From Sphingopyxis flava (GTDB lineage: Bacteria; Pseudomonadota; Alphaproteobacteria; Sphingomonadales; Sphingomonadaceae), in NCBI RefSeq assembly GCF_900168005.1, contig NZ_FUYP01000001.1:220640-284639 (forward strand): a stretch of DNA of 64,000 nucleotides. The letters run 5' to 3'. Made by a program: the position numbers and the translations under genes. The notes under the pieces were generated by a model. That model had not been told where the DNA came from, ran no database searches, and was given only the letters and a program-made list of their open reading frames with translations. Positions 22,778 through 30,755 of the stretch are shown here, piece after piece. Position 1 is the stretch's first letter, and each line of letters starts with the position of its first letter.

Positions 22778-25395
22778 CCATGACGGCGGAGAATTATCAA
22801 AGCTTCCTCGAAGCCAAGATGCCGGTGGCACCGCTCGCCGGCCTTCCCTGCTCACTCGAGGACGTACCGACCCACTTGGTCGACGGCCGCCCTATCAAGG
22901 ATCACCAGCGCCATATCGTGCGATGGGCGGTCGAGGGCGGCCGCCGCGCGCTGTTCGAGGCCTTCGGGCTCGGCAAGTCGATCCAGCAACTGCTGATTGC
23001 CAACATCATCCTCGATAAGCTCGAGGCCGACCCTGATCGCGACCCTTCGGCGCCGAACATGGGCCTGATCGTCTGCCCGCTCGGCGTGCGCCGCGAATTC
23101 ATGAAGGATGCGGCTCTGCTCGGGATCACGGTTCATTTCGTCCAGAGCGATGCGGAGATCGACGCCAAGGGCGATTACTGCGCCATCCACATCACGAATT
23201 ATGAGAGCGTCCGCGAGGGGAAGATCGACGTCAGCCGGTTCAACGTCGCCTGCCTGGACGAAGCGTCGGTGCTGCGCAGCTATGGCAGCAAGACCTTTCA
23301 GGAGTTCCTGCCGCTCTTCGAGGCCGTGCCCTATCGCTTCGTCGCGACCGCCACACCCTCCCCCAACCGCTACAAGGAACTGATCCACTATGGCGGCTTT
23401 CTCGGCATCATGGACACAGGCCAGGCGCTTACGCGCTTCTTCCAGCGCAACAGCGAGAAGGCGAACGACCTCACGCTCTATCCGCACAAGGAAGATGAAT
23501 TCTGGCTCTGGCTGAACAGCTGGGCGGTCTTCCTTCAGCGCCCGTCAGATCTCGGCTTCAGCGACGAAGGTTATATCCTTCCTGAAATCGAGGTGCGGTG
23601 GCATTGCGTCGAAGCCGATATCAGCGACGCCGGCGCCGACAGCAACGGACAGGGGCGCCTCATCCGCGACAACGCGGTCGGCGTTGTCCAGGCTAGCCGC
23701 GAGAAGCGCCGCACCATGGATGCCCGCATCGCGAAGGTCGCCGAGATCATCGCCGCGGATCCCGACGATCATTACATCATCTGGCACGACCTCGAGGATG
23801 AACGGCGCGCCATCACCGCGCTAGATATTCCCGGCCGGGACCGGATCGCCGCAGTCTATGGGTCTCAGGACCTGGACGAGCGCGAGGCGATCGTCGGTGA
23901 TTTCAGCGACGGCCGGATCAAGGACCTCGCCGCCAAGCCGGTGATGCTCGGCTCCGGTACCAACCTGCAGATGCACTGCCACCGCGAGATTTTCGCGGGC
24001 ATCGGTCACAAGTTCAACGACTTCATCCAGGCGATCTATCGCGTCCAGCGCTTCGGGCAGACCCGGCCCGTCATCGTCGACGTCATCTATGCCGAAACCG
24101 AGGAAGAAGTCCGGCGCGTGCTTCTCGAAAAGTGGGCGCTCCACGAAGAGCTCACGGCAAAGATGAGCACGATCATCCGCAAATACGGCCTCACGCACGT
24201 CGCGGCCGCCGATGTCGCGAGCCGGAGCATCGGTGTCGAGCGCGCCGAAGCCCGCGGCGAAGGCTGGATCCTCGCCCATAACGACTGCGTCGAAGAAGCG
24301 CGGCTGCTCGAGGAAAACAGTCTCGACCTCATCGTGACGTCGATCCCCTTCTCCAACCACTATGAGTACACGCCGAGCTACAACGATTTCGGGCACACCG
24401 ACAACGACGCGCACTTCTTCGAGCAGATGGATTACCTGACGCCGGAGCTATATCGCGCGCTCCGCCCCGGCCGGCTCGCCTGCATCCATGTGAAGGACAG
24501 GATCCTGTTCGGCGCGGTCACCGGCGAAGGCGTGCCGACCGTCAATCCCTTCCATGCCAAGACGCTGTTCCATTACCAGCGCCACGGCTTCCAGTTCATG
24601 GGCATGATCACGGTCATCACCGATGTCGTGCGCGAGAACAACCAGACCTACCGGCTCAGCTATTCGGAGATGCTGAAGGACGGCACCAAGATGGGAGCCG
24701 GAAGCCCCGAATATATCCTGCTGATGCGCAAGCCCCAGAGCGACCGAAGCCGCGGCTATGCCGACAAACCTGTCGCCAAGTCGCCCGAGGAATACAGCCT
24801 TGCGCGCTGGCAGATCGACGCGCACGCTTTCTGGCGCTCATCGGGCGATCGTCCACTCTACCCCGCCGAGCTCGAGGCCGTGGCGCCGCGCTTCGCGGAG
24901 ATGGGCGTCGGCCCGCTGGTCAAGACATTCACCACCGAAAGCCGCGATCTGATCTATGACGCTGAGGCGCATGTCGCGATCGGCGAGGCTATCGAAGCAC
25001 GCGATCCGAATGACGGCCGGGGCCACCTGCCCCGCACCTTCATGTCGCTCGCTCCTGGCAGCCATCACCCAGATGTCTGGGACGACGTCGTCCGGATGAA
25101 GACGCTGAACGCCGAGCAGGTGCAGAAGGGCCGCGAAAAGCACGTCTGCCCGCTTCAATTCGATATCGTCGACCGGCTGATCGACCGCTTCAGCATGAAG
25201 GGCGAACTCGTCTACGATCCCTTCTGTGGCCTCGGGACAGTTCCCATGCGAGCGATCATGAAGGGGCGCCGAGGCCGGGGCAGCGAGCTCAACCCCGACT
25301 ATTTCCGGCACAGCTGCCTGTACCTCTCCGAGGCCGAGCGCGAGATCGCCGTTCCCTCGCTGTTCGACATGCTCGAACTGGAGGCCGCGGCATGA
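22774..25395 (+). CDS. Helicase-DNA methyltransferase fusion protein
   Basis: The 873-aa protein has an SF2-like helicase half, with GLGKS at 65-69 (degenerate Walker A), LDEAS at 161-165 in place of DEAH, and motif VI RVQRFGQT near 423-430. The second half is a beta-class amino-methyltransferase: TSIPF at 522-526 stands where TSPPY or DPPY is usual, and DPFCGLG at 815-821 is the SAM-binding motif. The order, motif IV before motif I, marks the beta class. The gene probably protects or marks phage DNA while moving along it. A GTG at 22774 or ATG at 22780 can start it. Confidence 0.88.
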   Translation: MTMTAENYQSFLEAKMPVAPLAGLPCSLEDVPTHLVDGRPIKDHQRHIVRWAVEGGRRALFEAFGLGKSIQQLLIANIILDKLEADPDRDPSAPNMGLIVCPLGVRREFMKDAALLGITVHFVQSDAEIDAKGDYCAIHITNYESVREGKIDVSRFNVACLDEASVLRSYGSKTFQEFLPLFEAVPYRFVATATPSPNRYKELIHYGGFLGIMDTGQALTRFFQRNSEKANDLTLYPHKEDEFWLWLNSWAVFLQRPSDLGFSDEGYILPEIEVRWHCVEADISDAGADSNGQGRLIRDNAVGVVQASREKRRTMDARIAKVAEIIAADPDDHYIIWHDLEDERRAITALDIPGRDRIAAVYGSQDLDEREAIVGDFSDGRIKDLAAKPVMLGSGTNLQMHCHREIFAGIGHKFNDFIQAIYRVQRFGQTRPVIVDVIYAETEEEVRRVLLEKWALHEELTAKMSTIIRKYGLTHVAAADVASRSIGVERAEARGEGWILAHNDCVEEARLLEENSLDLIVTSIPFSNHYEYTPSYNDFGHTDNDAHFFEQMDYLTPELYRALRPGRLACIHVKDRILFGAVTGEGVPTVNPFHAKTLFHYQRHGFQFMGMITVITDVVRENNQTYRLSYSEMLKDGTKMGAGSPEYILLMRKPQSDRSRGYADKPVAKSPEEYSLARWQIDAHAFWRSSGDRPLYPAELEAVAPRFAEMGVGPLVKTFTTESRDLIYDAEAHVAIGEAIEARDPNDGRGHLPRTFMSLAPGSHHPDVWDDVVRMKTLNAEQVQKGREKHVCPLQFDIVDRLIDRFSMKGELVYDPFCGLGTVPMRAIMKGRRGRGSELNPDYFRHSCLYLSEAEREIAVPSLFDMLELEAAA

Positions 25396-25763
25396 CGTGG
25401 CTGAGCCGCCTATTCGGACAGCGCCGAACCGCGCCACCGCCGCCGCGCGACATGCGCAATATGAACGAGGATTGGAAGGCGGGAGATCTCGCCAGGTGCG
25501 TGGCGCATTACTTCGTTCCTGGAACGCCTGAGGATCCGCACTTCGGGGACATCCTGCGTGTCTCGGAAGTGTATCAAGGGTCAATCTTGGGGCGACATGC
25601 GCTCGCCTACGGGCTGCGCTTTCACGGAAAGTCATCGCCCCACGGATGGATCTGCACAGCGTTCATCAAGATCAAACCGGAGACCACTGCAGACGAGGTG
25701 GAAGACGGTATCATCGCCAAGATTAAGCGCGCCGCCCGCAAGGGCGCGGGAGTGGACGCATGA
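25392..25763 (+). CDS. Phage protein of unknown function
   Basis: The 123-aa protein starts MTWLSRLFGQRRTAPPPPRD and contains DWKAGDLARCVAHYFVPGTP, then GDILRVSEVYQ and YGLRFHGKSSPHGWICTAF. It overlaps the helicase-methylase stop (ATGA). It looks soluble. No domain is recognised. Confidence 0.62.
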   Translation: MTWLSRLFGQRRTAPPPPRDMRNMNEDWKAGDLARCVAHYFVPGTPEDPHFGDILRVSEVYQGSILGRHALAYGLRFHGKSSPHGWICTAFIKIKPETTADEVEDGIIAKIKRAARKGAGVDA

Positions 25764-26290
25764 ACCTTCCCGTTCCCACCTGTGCCGACTGCGGTGTCGC
25801 CCGCTTCTCCACCAAGCCGAAGAAGTCGCCTTATTGCCGGCGATGCATCGGGCGCCACACCGGCCGCTCGCCAGCGCGCCGCGCGAAGTGCAGTGCGGCG
25901 ATGAAAGCGTATCTCGCCGACCCGAACGCGCTCGCTGCTCACGCTAAGCGCACCGGCGACGGCCTGCGCCGCGCTATAGCCGAAAACCCGGAATTCGCCG
26001 AGAAGCGCCGCGAGCTCGGCCGCATGATCGGCAAGACGCGCCTCGGCGTGATGAACCGGCCGGCCGGTTGCCCTTCCCGAATTCTCGCGGGGCGCCGCTC
26101 GGGCGCGACAAAGCTCGCATGGTGCCCTGTCGAGTACCGGGATGATTATCGCCGCCTGGTAAAGAGCCAGGGCCTCAAGGCTGCTGAGGCCCGCAAGGTG
26201 ATCGAGGACCAGATCGCGGCCGATGCAGCACGCTTTGCCGCGACCGGCGTCTTGCCGCAGTCGCGCCGCAACGAAGGCGCTCCGGCATGA
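25760..26290 (+). CDS. Phage zinc-ribbon-like protein
   Basis: The 176-aa basic protein has an N-terminal CADCG...CRRC arrangement, typical of a small zinc ribbon (residues 8-33). The rest is helical and rich in Arg and Ala (RRAIAENPEFAEKRRELGRM). It may bind DNA or RNA. It overlaps both neighbours by four bases. Confidence 0.65.
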   Translation: MNLPVPTCADCGVARFSTKPKKSPYCRRCIGRHTGRSPARRAKCSAAMKAYLADPNALAAHAKRTGDGLRRAIAENPEFAEKRRELGRMIGKTRLGVMNRPAGCPSRILAGRRSGATKLAWCPVEYRDDYRRLVKSQGLKAAEARKVIEDQIAADAARFAATGVLPQSRRNEGAPA

Positions 26291-26442
26291 CGGCCCCGGC
26301 GATCACGACGCGCATGCAGCGCGACTTTGTCCGCCGCCATCTCGGTGTGCGGCTTCACCACATCTTTCGCATGGCGGACGGCCGGGAGATCCCGTGCGCG
26401 GGACCCGGCTTCTGCCGTGAATGTAATCGGGAGGCATCATGA
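26287..26442 (+). CDS. Small phage protein (51 aa)
   Basis: The frame starts MTAPAITTRMQRDFVRRHLG and ends with a Cys-rich tail (PCAGPGFCRECNREAS). The four-base overlaps on both sides (ATGA) make it a convincing member of the operon, although too short for most automatic calls. The tail could bind zinc. Confidence 0.62.
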   Translation: MTAPAITTRMQRDFVRRHLGVRLHHIFRMADGREIPCAGPGFCRECNREAS

Positions 26443-26681
26443 CCAAGAACCGTCTCAAGGATCTCAACGATCATCTTTTCGCTCAGATGGAGCGCCTTTC
26501 GGAAGAGGGTATCTCGGCGGAGGACATCGAGGCCGAGGTGAAGCGCACCGACGCGATCGTCGCCGTGTCGGACCAGATCCTCGCCAATGCCAATTTCCAT
26601 CTTAAGGCGGCAACCCTGATCGCCCAGCACGGCGACCGCTTCAAAAAGTCGCTGCCCATGATCGAGGGGCCGGCTGAATGA
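26439..26681 (+). CDS. Small helical phage protein
   Basis: The 80-aa protein begins MTKNRLKDLNDHLFAQMERL and has EEGISAEDIEAEVKRTDAIV, then DQILANANFHLKAATLIAQH. The start pattern recurs in small proteins carried by many phages, often close to HNH genes. It is all-helical and soluble; function is unknown. Confidence 0.65.
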   Translation: MTKNRLKDLNDHLFAQMERLSEEGISAEDIEAEVKRTDAIVAVSDQILANANFHLKAATLIAQHGDRFKKSLPMIEGPAE

Positions 26682-27523
26682 AGGGACGGGCCATCCGATA
26701 CAGCGCCGAGGAAATGGCGTGGCTGGAAGAAAGCCGGCTTATGGTCATCTCGGACTATCACCGGGCGTTCGTCGAGCGGTTCGGGCGCGATGACGTGGCG
26801 CTGTCGCACCTGAATCAGCTTCGCAAGCGCAAGGGGTGGAAGGTCGGCCGCGACGGCGCGCGATATAAAGGGCGCCTGAGAACCTTCAACTCCGAAGAAA
26901 CGAAGTGGCTTAGCGACAATCGCACGCTGCCGATCAAGGAATATCTCGCGGGATTTCAGGCGGTGTTTGATCGGCCTGACGTGACAGAGCGCAAGCTCCA
27001 CGCCTTGCGCAAGGCTCAGGACTGGAAAACTGGTCGGACCGGAAAATTTGAGAAGGGCAATGAGCCGCATAACAAGGGAAAGAAGTGCCCTGAGGGTGTC
27101 GGCGGACGCCACCCAAACGCTCGCCGCACCCAGTTCAAGAAGGGCAACGTTCCCCACAACGCGCAATACCTGGGCCATGAGCGAGTTTCGAAAGATGGCT
27201 ATGTCGAGATCAGCGTCGACGAGACGAACCCTCACACGGGATTCGAGAGGCGCTATGTCCTCAAACATCGCTGGGTCTGGGAGAAGGCGAACGGACCGGT
27301 CCCAGATGGATATGCGCTCAAGTGCCTCGACGGCAACAAGCTGAACTGCGACCCGAGCAATTGGGAGCTCGTCGAGCGCGGCCTTCTGCCACACCTGAAC
27401 GGCGGGCGACATCGCAAGCACCTAGCCTATGACGAAGCCGCACCCGAACTGCGGCCGGTCGTCATGACGCAGGCCAAGCTAAGGCATCGCCTGGGCAAGG
27501 TGCGCAGAAAGCTCTCCGCATGA
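26678..27523 (+). CDS. HNH endonuclease (early region)
   Basis: The 281-aa protein has two Trp-rich DNA-binding-like repeats at the N-terminus (SAEEMAWLEESRLMVISDYH and NSEETKWLSDNRTLPIKEYL). The C-terminal nuclease core has LKHRWVWEKANGPVPDGY and ALKCLDGNKLNCDPSNWELV, the HNH_3 pattern. It may be a homing-type enzyme or cut DNA during phage growth. Confidence 0.85.
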   Translation: MKGRAIRYSAEEMAWLEESRLMVISDYHRAFVERFGRDDVALSHLNQLRKRKGWKVGRDGARYKGRLRTFNSEETKWLSDNRTLPIKEYLAGFQAVFDRPDVTERKLHALRKAQDWKTGRTGKFEKGNEPHNKGKKCPEGVGGRHPNARRTQFKKGNVPHNAQYLGHERVSKDGYVEISVDETNPHTGFERRYVLKHRWVWEKANGPVPDGYALKCLDGNKLNCDPSNWELVERGLLPHLNGGRHRKHLAYDEAAPELRPVVMTQAKLRHRLGKVRRKLSA

Positions 27524-27687
27524 TCTGGTCCCGCATCTTCAAGGCGCGCCAACGCTTCACGCCTGCACTCAGTCTGGACCGCGACGCGAGCGGCCGGTTC
27601 GTGTCCGAGCATCGCCGGAAGGTGCGCGCCAAGTGCCGCGAGATATGCGGCGAGATCCACCGCGATGTGCCGGAGGTTCTGCGATGA
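27520..27687 (+). CDS. Small basic phage protein (55 aa)
   Basis: The frame starts MIWSRIFKARQRFTPALSLD and continues GRFVSEHRRKVRAKCREICG. It overlaps the HNH stop and the next start by ATGA junctions. Arg-rich composition hints at nucleic acid binding. No family is recognised. Confidence 0.6.
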   Translation: MIWSRIFKARQRFTPALSLDRDASGRFVSEHRRKVRAKCREICGEIHRDVPEVLR

Positions 27688-28799
27688 GCTCTGAAACTTC
27701 AGCCTGGGCGAAAGAACAGGTCTGCGGTGATCGCACCGTCAAGGCCGTGCTGCGCGAGATTGCGAACTGGGCCCGGCCGGACGGCCTTGTCGAGTTTCTT
27801 TCCGTGAAGCGCATTGCCGCCGTGATCGAGGTCAGCCCGCGGACGGTGCAACGCTGCATAGCGCAGCTGGAAGAGCCGACACTGGAGCATCCCGGCCGGC
27901 TCGGCCTGTTGCGCCGCGTCGAGCGGTTTCGAGAGGATGGCGGCCAGAGCGCGTGTGGCTTCGTGCTGCTCGGATACCAGCCACCGATGGGCGTTGTCCC
28001 CCGTGACAATTTGTCACCCCCCCCTGACACCATGTCACCCCCTCCCCCTGACAAAATGTCAGGGGACCCGGTGACGCCGGTGTCACCCCTTAAAAGAGAC
28101 AAGATACTTCCCCCTTCAGAGCCTAACGGCTCTGAGGCCCCCACGGCCAAAAATGACGATTCCGGAGAATTGGACGGCGCCGCACCGCGCCCCAAGGCCC
28201 ATCCCCTGCCCGAGGACTGGACAGCGCCGCCGCTGCGCGAGCTGGGAGACGTTTCGCGCGGCCTCGTCATGCAATGGCCTTCCGGAGCCTATGAGACCGT
28301 GGCCGAGCAGTTCCGCATGCATTGGGCCGCGGCCTCTGGTCGGACGTCTCGGAAGACGAACTGGGCAGCAGCTTGGGCCAAGTGGCTGATCACCGAACAT
28401 GACCGCGTGATGCGAGCAGCGCGCGCCGGGACGAGCTTCTCATCATCCGCCCCAGCAACGCCGCTAGGGCCACCGCCGGAGCAGGCCCCGGTCGCGGCAA
28501 AGGCTGCCGAGGATGACCGGTCGGCGATCGTGCACAACCTGCTCGAGCGTGCTCTTGGCAGCCGCACATATGCGCGATGGATCAAGCCCGCTGCCATCAC
28601 GTTCGATGACGGCGGCGCCGTTCTCACGTTCAGCTCGGACTTCCAGAAGTCCTATGCGGAGACCAATCTGGGCCCCGCGATCGCGGTTGCCCTCGCTCGA
28701 TCGGCGACGCCTGGCGAGCCTAGCGGCATCAAGTTCATCGTCGAAACGCCGGCGAGCCCGGCCAATCAGGAGGCTCTTCGTGATCAGCGCGCCGCGTAA
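27684..28799 (+). CDS. Phage replication protein with winged helix and DnaA-N-like domain
   Basis: The 371-aa protein has an N-terminal winged HTH (LVEFLSVKRIAAVIEVSPRT, VQRCIAQLEE; about residues 33-65) as in phage replication initiators, a Pro-rich disordered linker with repeated PPPD segments (about 110-135), and a C-terminal part (about residues 270-340: LLERALGSRTYARWIKPAAI then VLTFSSDFQKSYAETNLG) that resembles the N-terminal domain of DnaA. In DnaA this domain loads the helicase. The likely job is to start replication of the phage genome. Confidence 0.72.
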   Translation: MSSETSAWAKEQVCGDRTVKAVLREIANWARPDGLVEFLSVKRIAAVIEVSPRTVQRCIAQLEEPTLEHPGRLGLLRRVERFREDGGQSACGFVLLGYQPPMGVVPRDNLSPPPDTMSPPPPDKMSGDPVTPVSPLKRDKILPPSEPNGSEAPTAKNDDSGELDGAAPRPKAHPLPEDWTAPPLRELGDVSRGLVMQWPSGAYETVAEQFRMHWAAASGRTSRKTNWAAAWAKWLITEHDRVMRAARAGTSFSSSAPATPLGPPPEQAPVAAKAAEDDRSAIVHNLLERALGSRTYARWIKPAAITFDDGGAVLTFSSDFQKSYAETNLGPAIAVALARSATPGEPSGIKFIVETPASPANQEALRDQRAA

Positions 28800-29448
28800 C
28801 TTGGATGATATGTGGTGCATCCTGTCGACCAGTGGCGGCCGCACCTTGCCCCTCGCCCGGTCGTTGTGCGACGCGGGTATGGAAGTATGGGCGCCCACGC
28901 GCACAATTCGCCGTCCTGCCCCCGGACAGCGCCGGAACTTGCTGATGGGTCTGCGGCGCAAGATGATCGAGGTCGATGTTGCAATTCTCCCAGGCTTTGT
29001 CTTCGCGCGCGCTGATCGTATCAGCGATCTGGCAGCGATCGCGCACGATCCTGCATCCCCCCATCCTTCCTTTTCGGTATTTCAACTCGGAGGCCGCGCT
29101 CCGCTGGTAGCGGATAGCAGCCTGACGGGATTGCGAGACGAAGAGGCAGCCGCCCAGGCCACTCTTGCCGCCTTGCGCGAAGCCGAAAGTCGGGAGGCCG
29201 CGCGCCGTGCGCGAGCCGAGCTTATGCGGACGAAGCGAGCACGCCGGGCTGCGCTGCGCCGCGAGCGTAGGCAGTTCGCAATCGGCGAGGCGGTTGAGAT
29301 TGCGGAGATGCCGTCAATGGCAGGGATGACCGGCAGGATCATTGCGTCGAATTCCACGACCGCGACGATAGATTTCGGCGGCGCCTTCCCGATGCAAGTT
29401 GAGGCTTGGCGTGTGATTCCATCTGCGCTATCTGGAAAGGCAGCCTGA
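28780..29448 (+). CDS. NusG-like transcription antiterminator of phage
   Basis: The 222-aa protein has an NGN-like start (MWCILSTSGGRTLPLARSLC, then VAILPGFVFARADRIS), an inserted Ala/Arg-rich helix (about residues 125-160), and a C-terminal KOW-like motif FAIGEAVEIAEMPSMAGMTG followed by GRIIASNSTTATIDFGGAFP. A strong AGGAGG lies at 28768-28773, six bases before the GTG at 28780, which fixes the start inside the previous gene. A phage NusG paralogue placed just before the late region would suit a processive antiterminator for late transcription. Confidence 0.78.
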   Translation: MISAPRNLDDMWCILSTSGGRTLPLARSLCDAGMEVWAPTRTIRRPAPGQRRNLLMGLRRKMIEVDVAILPGFVFARADRISDLAAIAHDPASPHPSFSVFQLGGRAPLVADSSLTGLRDEEAAAQATLAALREAESREAARRARAELMRTKRARRAALRRERRQFAIGEAVEIAEMPSMAGMTGRIIASNSTTATIDFGGAFPMQVEAWRVIPSALSGKAA

Positions 29449-29573
29449 TGGGCACCGCTGCCGTAGCAGCTTCGGGACAGATGATCTTGGCTACCGTGCC
29501 ATTGCGCATCCCGACCAGCGCAGGAGGCCCCGCCTCCGGCGAAGTGCAGCGCAATTCCTCGCGGCTTATTTAA
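29448..29573 (+). CDS. Possible small protein (41 aa)
   Basis: The frame starts at the TGATG overlap with the NusG-like gene and reads MGTAAVAASGQMILATVPLR to a stop at 29571. Its end overlaps the convergent lipoprotein gene by eight bases. Only the coupling supports it, so it may be a chance frame. Confidence 0.3.
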   Translation: MGTAAVAASGQMILATVPLRIPTSAGGPASGEVQRNSSRLI

Positions 29574-29883
29574 GTCCGACGCACTGCTTCCAGATGCCGC
29601 CGATCGTGCCGAACTGCTTTCGCAATTCAATCCGGCTCCCGTCCTCGTGCGGATAGATTGAGAACGCCATCGACACGCCGCCATAGCCGTTCTTGATAAG
29701 GACGACCTTCGATCCATCCTCGCGATCGAGCGCAGGCGTGTTGTTCTTGTTGGCAAGGCAGAAGGCGACGTTGGTCACACTGTCCTTGGAGTAGAACGTT
29801 TCGGTCACGTCCTTCGACAGCACCTTCTCGGTCGAAGCACAGCCCGCAAGCGCAAGGCAGCCAAAGGCAATCAGGTATCGCAT
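29566..29883 (-). CDS. Antisense prophage lipoprotein (moron candidate)
   Basis: The 105-aa protein starts MRYLIAFGCLALAGCASTEK, a signal peptide with lipobox LAGC (Cys about residue 15) and Ala/Ser after it, so outer-membrane sorting is expected. The mature part (SVTNVAFCLANKNNTP and the later KVVLIKNGYGGVSM) has no recognised fold. It is transcribed opposite to all surrounding genes, between early and late modules. That is a typical position for a lysogen-expressed gene such as a superinfection blocker. Confidence 0.75.
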   Translation of the reverse strand: MRYLIAFGCLALAGCASTEKVLSKDVTETFYSKDSVTNVAFCLANKNNTPALDREDGSKVVLIKNGYGGVSMAFSIYPHEDGSRIELRKQFGTIGGIWKQCVGLK

Positions 29884-29931
29884 AGTCGTCCCCCTTCGCG
29901 CGATGACTGCCACGACCGGAGCGCAAGGGCA

Positions 29932-30198
29932 ATGGGCGAACGGATCCGAGGTCGCAAAGGTCAGCAGCTACGCCGCCGCAGGCTCGCGAACGAGCCGCTA
30001 TGTCGACGTTGCAAAGAGCGAGGGCGCATCACGGCCGCCACCGTCCCGGACCACATCAAGCCGCTCGCTCTCGGTGGCGAAGACGTCGACGAGAACATCC
30101 GATGCCTCTGCGATGACTGCCACGACCAAGTGACCAGAGAGCAGTTCGGGCACCGCCGGCGCACGGAGGTCGGAGCAGACGGTTGGCCCGTCGCATAA
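29932..30198 (+). CDS. HNH endonuclease (terminase-associated)
   Basis: The 88-aa protein has the compact HNH fold: PLCRRCKERGRITAATVPDH, then IKPLALGGEDVDENIRCLCD and DCHDQ, with Cys pairs for zinc. Such HNH proteins stand directly upstream of HK97-type terminases and take part in DNA packaging. It diverges from the lipoprotein gene (48-base gap). Confidence 0.9.
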   Translation: MGERIRGRKGQQLRRRRLANEPLCRRCKERGRITAATVPDHIKPLALGGEDVDENIRCLCDDCHDQVTREQFGHRRRTEVGADGWPVA

Positions 30199-30359
30199 CC
30201 CTCAAGAAACGGCTGATTTCCGCCATTTTTCAGACGCGCGGCGACGCCGACGCAACAATATTGCGGGGGGGGCATCGGAAAATTACGGACTGTTTGCCCG
30301 GACACCGACCGCCGCCTGAAATTTTCGCAAAACCACATTAACATCTTGGAGTTTTCAAT
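30199..30359. promoter_or_regulatory. Likely cos/late-promoter interval before terS
   Basis: This 161-bp interval lies between HNH and terS, the usual place of cos in HNH-carrying phages. It has a GGGGGGGG run (about 30266-30273) and A/T-rich flanks. No start signal of a gene is seen. A cos site cannot be proved by eye. Confidence 0.4.
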
Positions 30360-30755
30360 ATGGCCGTGAGAGGAGCGAAGCCGAAGCCCGCTCACCTGCG
30401 GCTGATCGACGGCACTCATCGGACAACCCGTCACGGCGACGACGGCGCCGCTCGTGCGAAAGTCGAGCAGGCCGCGACCCGCTTTGGCCCGCTGGAACGC
30501 CCGTCCTTCCTCAAGGGCGAAGCGCTCAAGGCCTGGAAGAAATACATCGCCCCCGCGGGGTGGCTCGACGGCTCGCGTGAGCCGATCGCTATCGCGTTCT
30601 GCGAGCTGTGGAAGGAGTTCCGGGAAGGTCCCCGCATTTTCCCAGCCACCAAGCACGCCCAGCTGCGCCACTACATGGCGGAGCTCGGATTGACCGACGA
30701 GCGAAACCGCGGCGACACAGGCGACGAAGAGCGCGATGAGTTCTTCGACGACTGA
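30360..30755 (+). CDS. terS: Terminase small subunit (P27 family)
   Basis: The 131-aa protein starts MAVRGAKPKPAHLRLIDGTH, the P27 hallmark. It continues KVEQAATRFGPLERPSFLKG and EALKAWKKYIAPAGWLDGS. It recognises the packaging site and hands DNA to the large subunit. TTGGAG lies eight bases before the ATG. Its end overlaps terL by 20 bases. Confidence 0.9.
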   Translation: MAVRGAKPKPAHLRLIDGTHRTTRHGDDGAARAKVEQAATRFGPLERPSFLKGEALKAWKKYIAPAGWLDGSREPIAIAFCELWKEFREGPRIFPATKHAQLRHYMAELGLTDERNRGDTGDEERDEFFDD

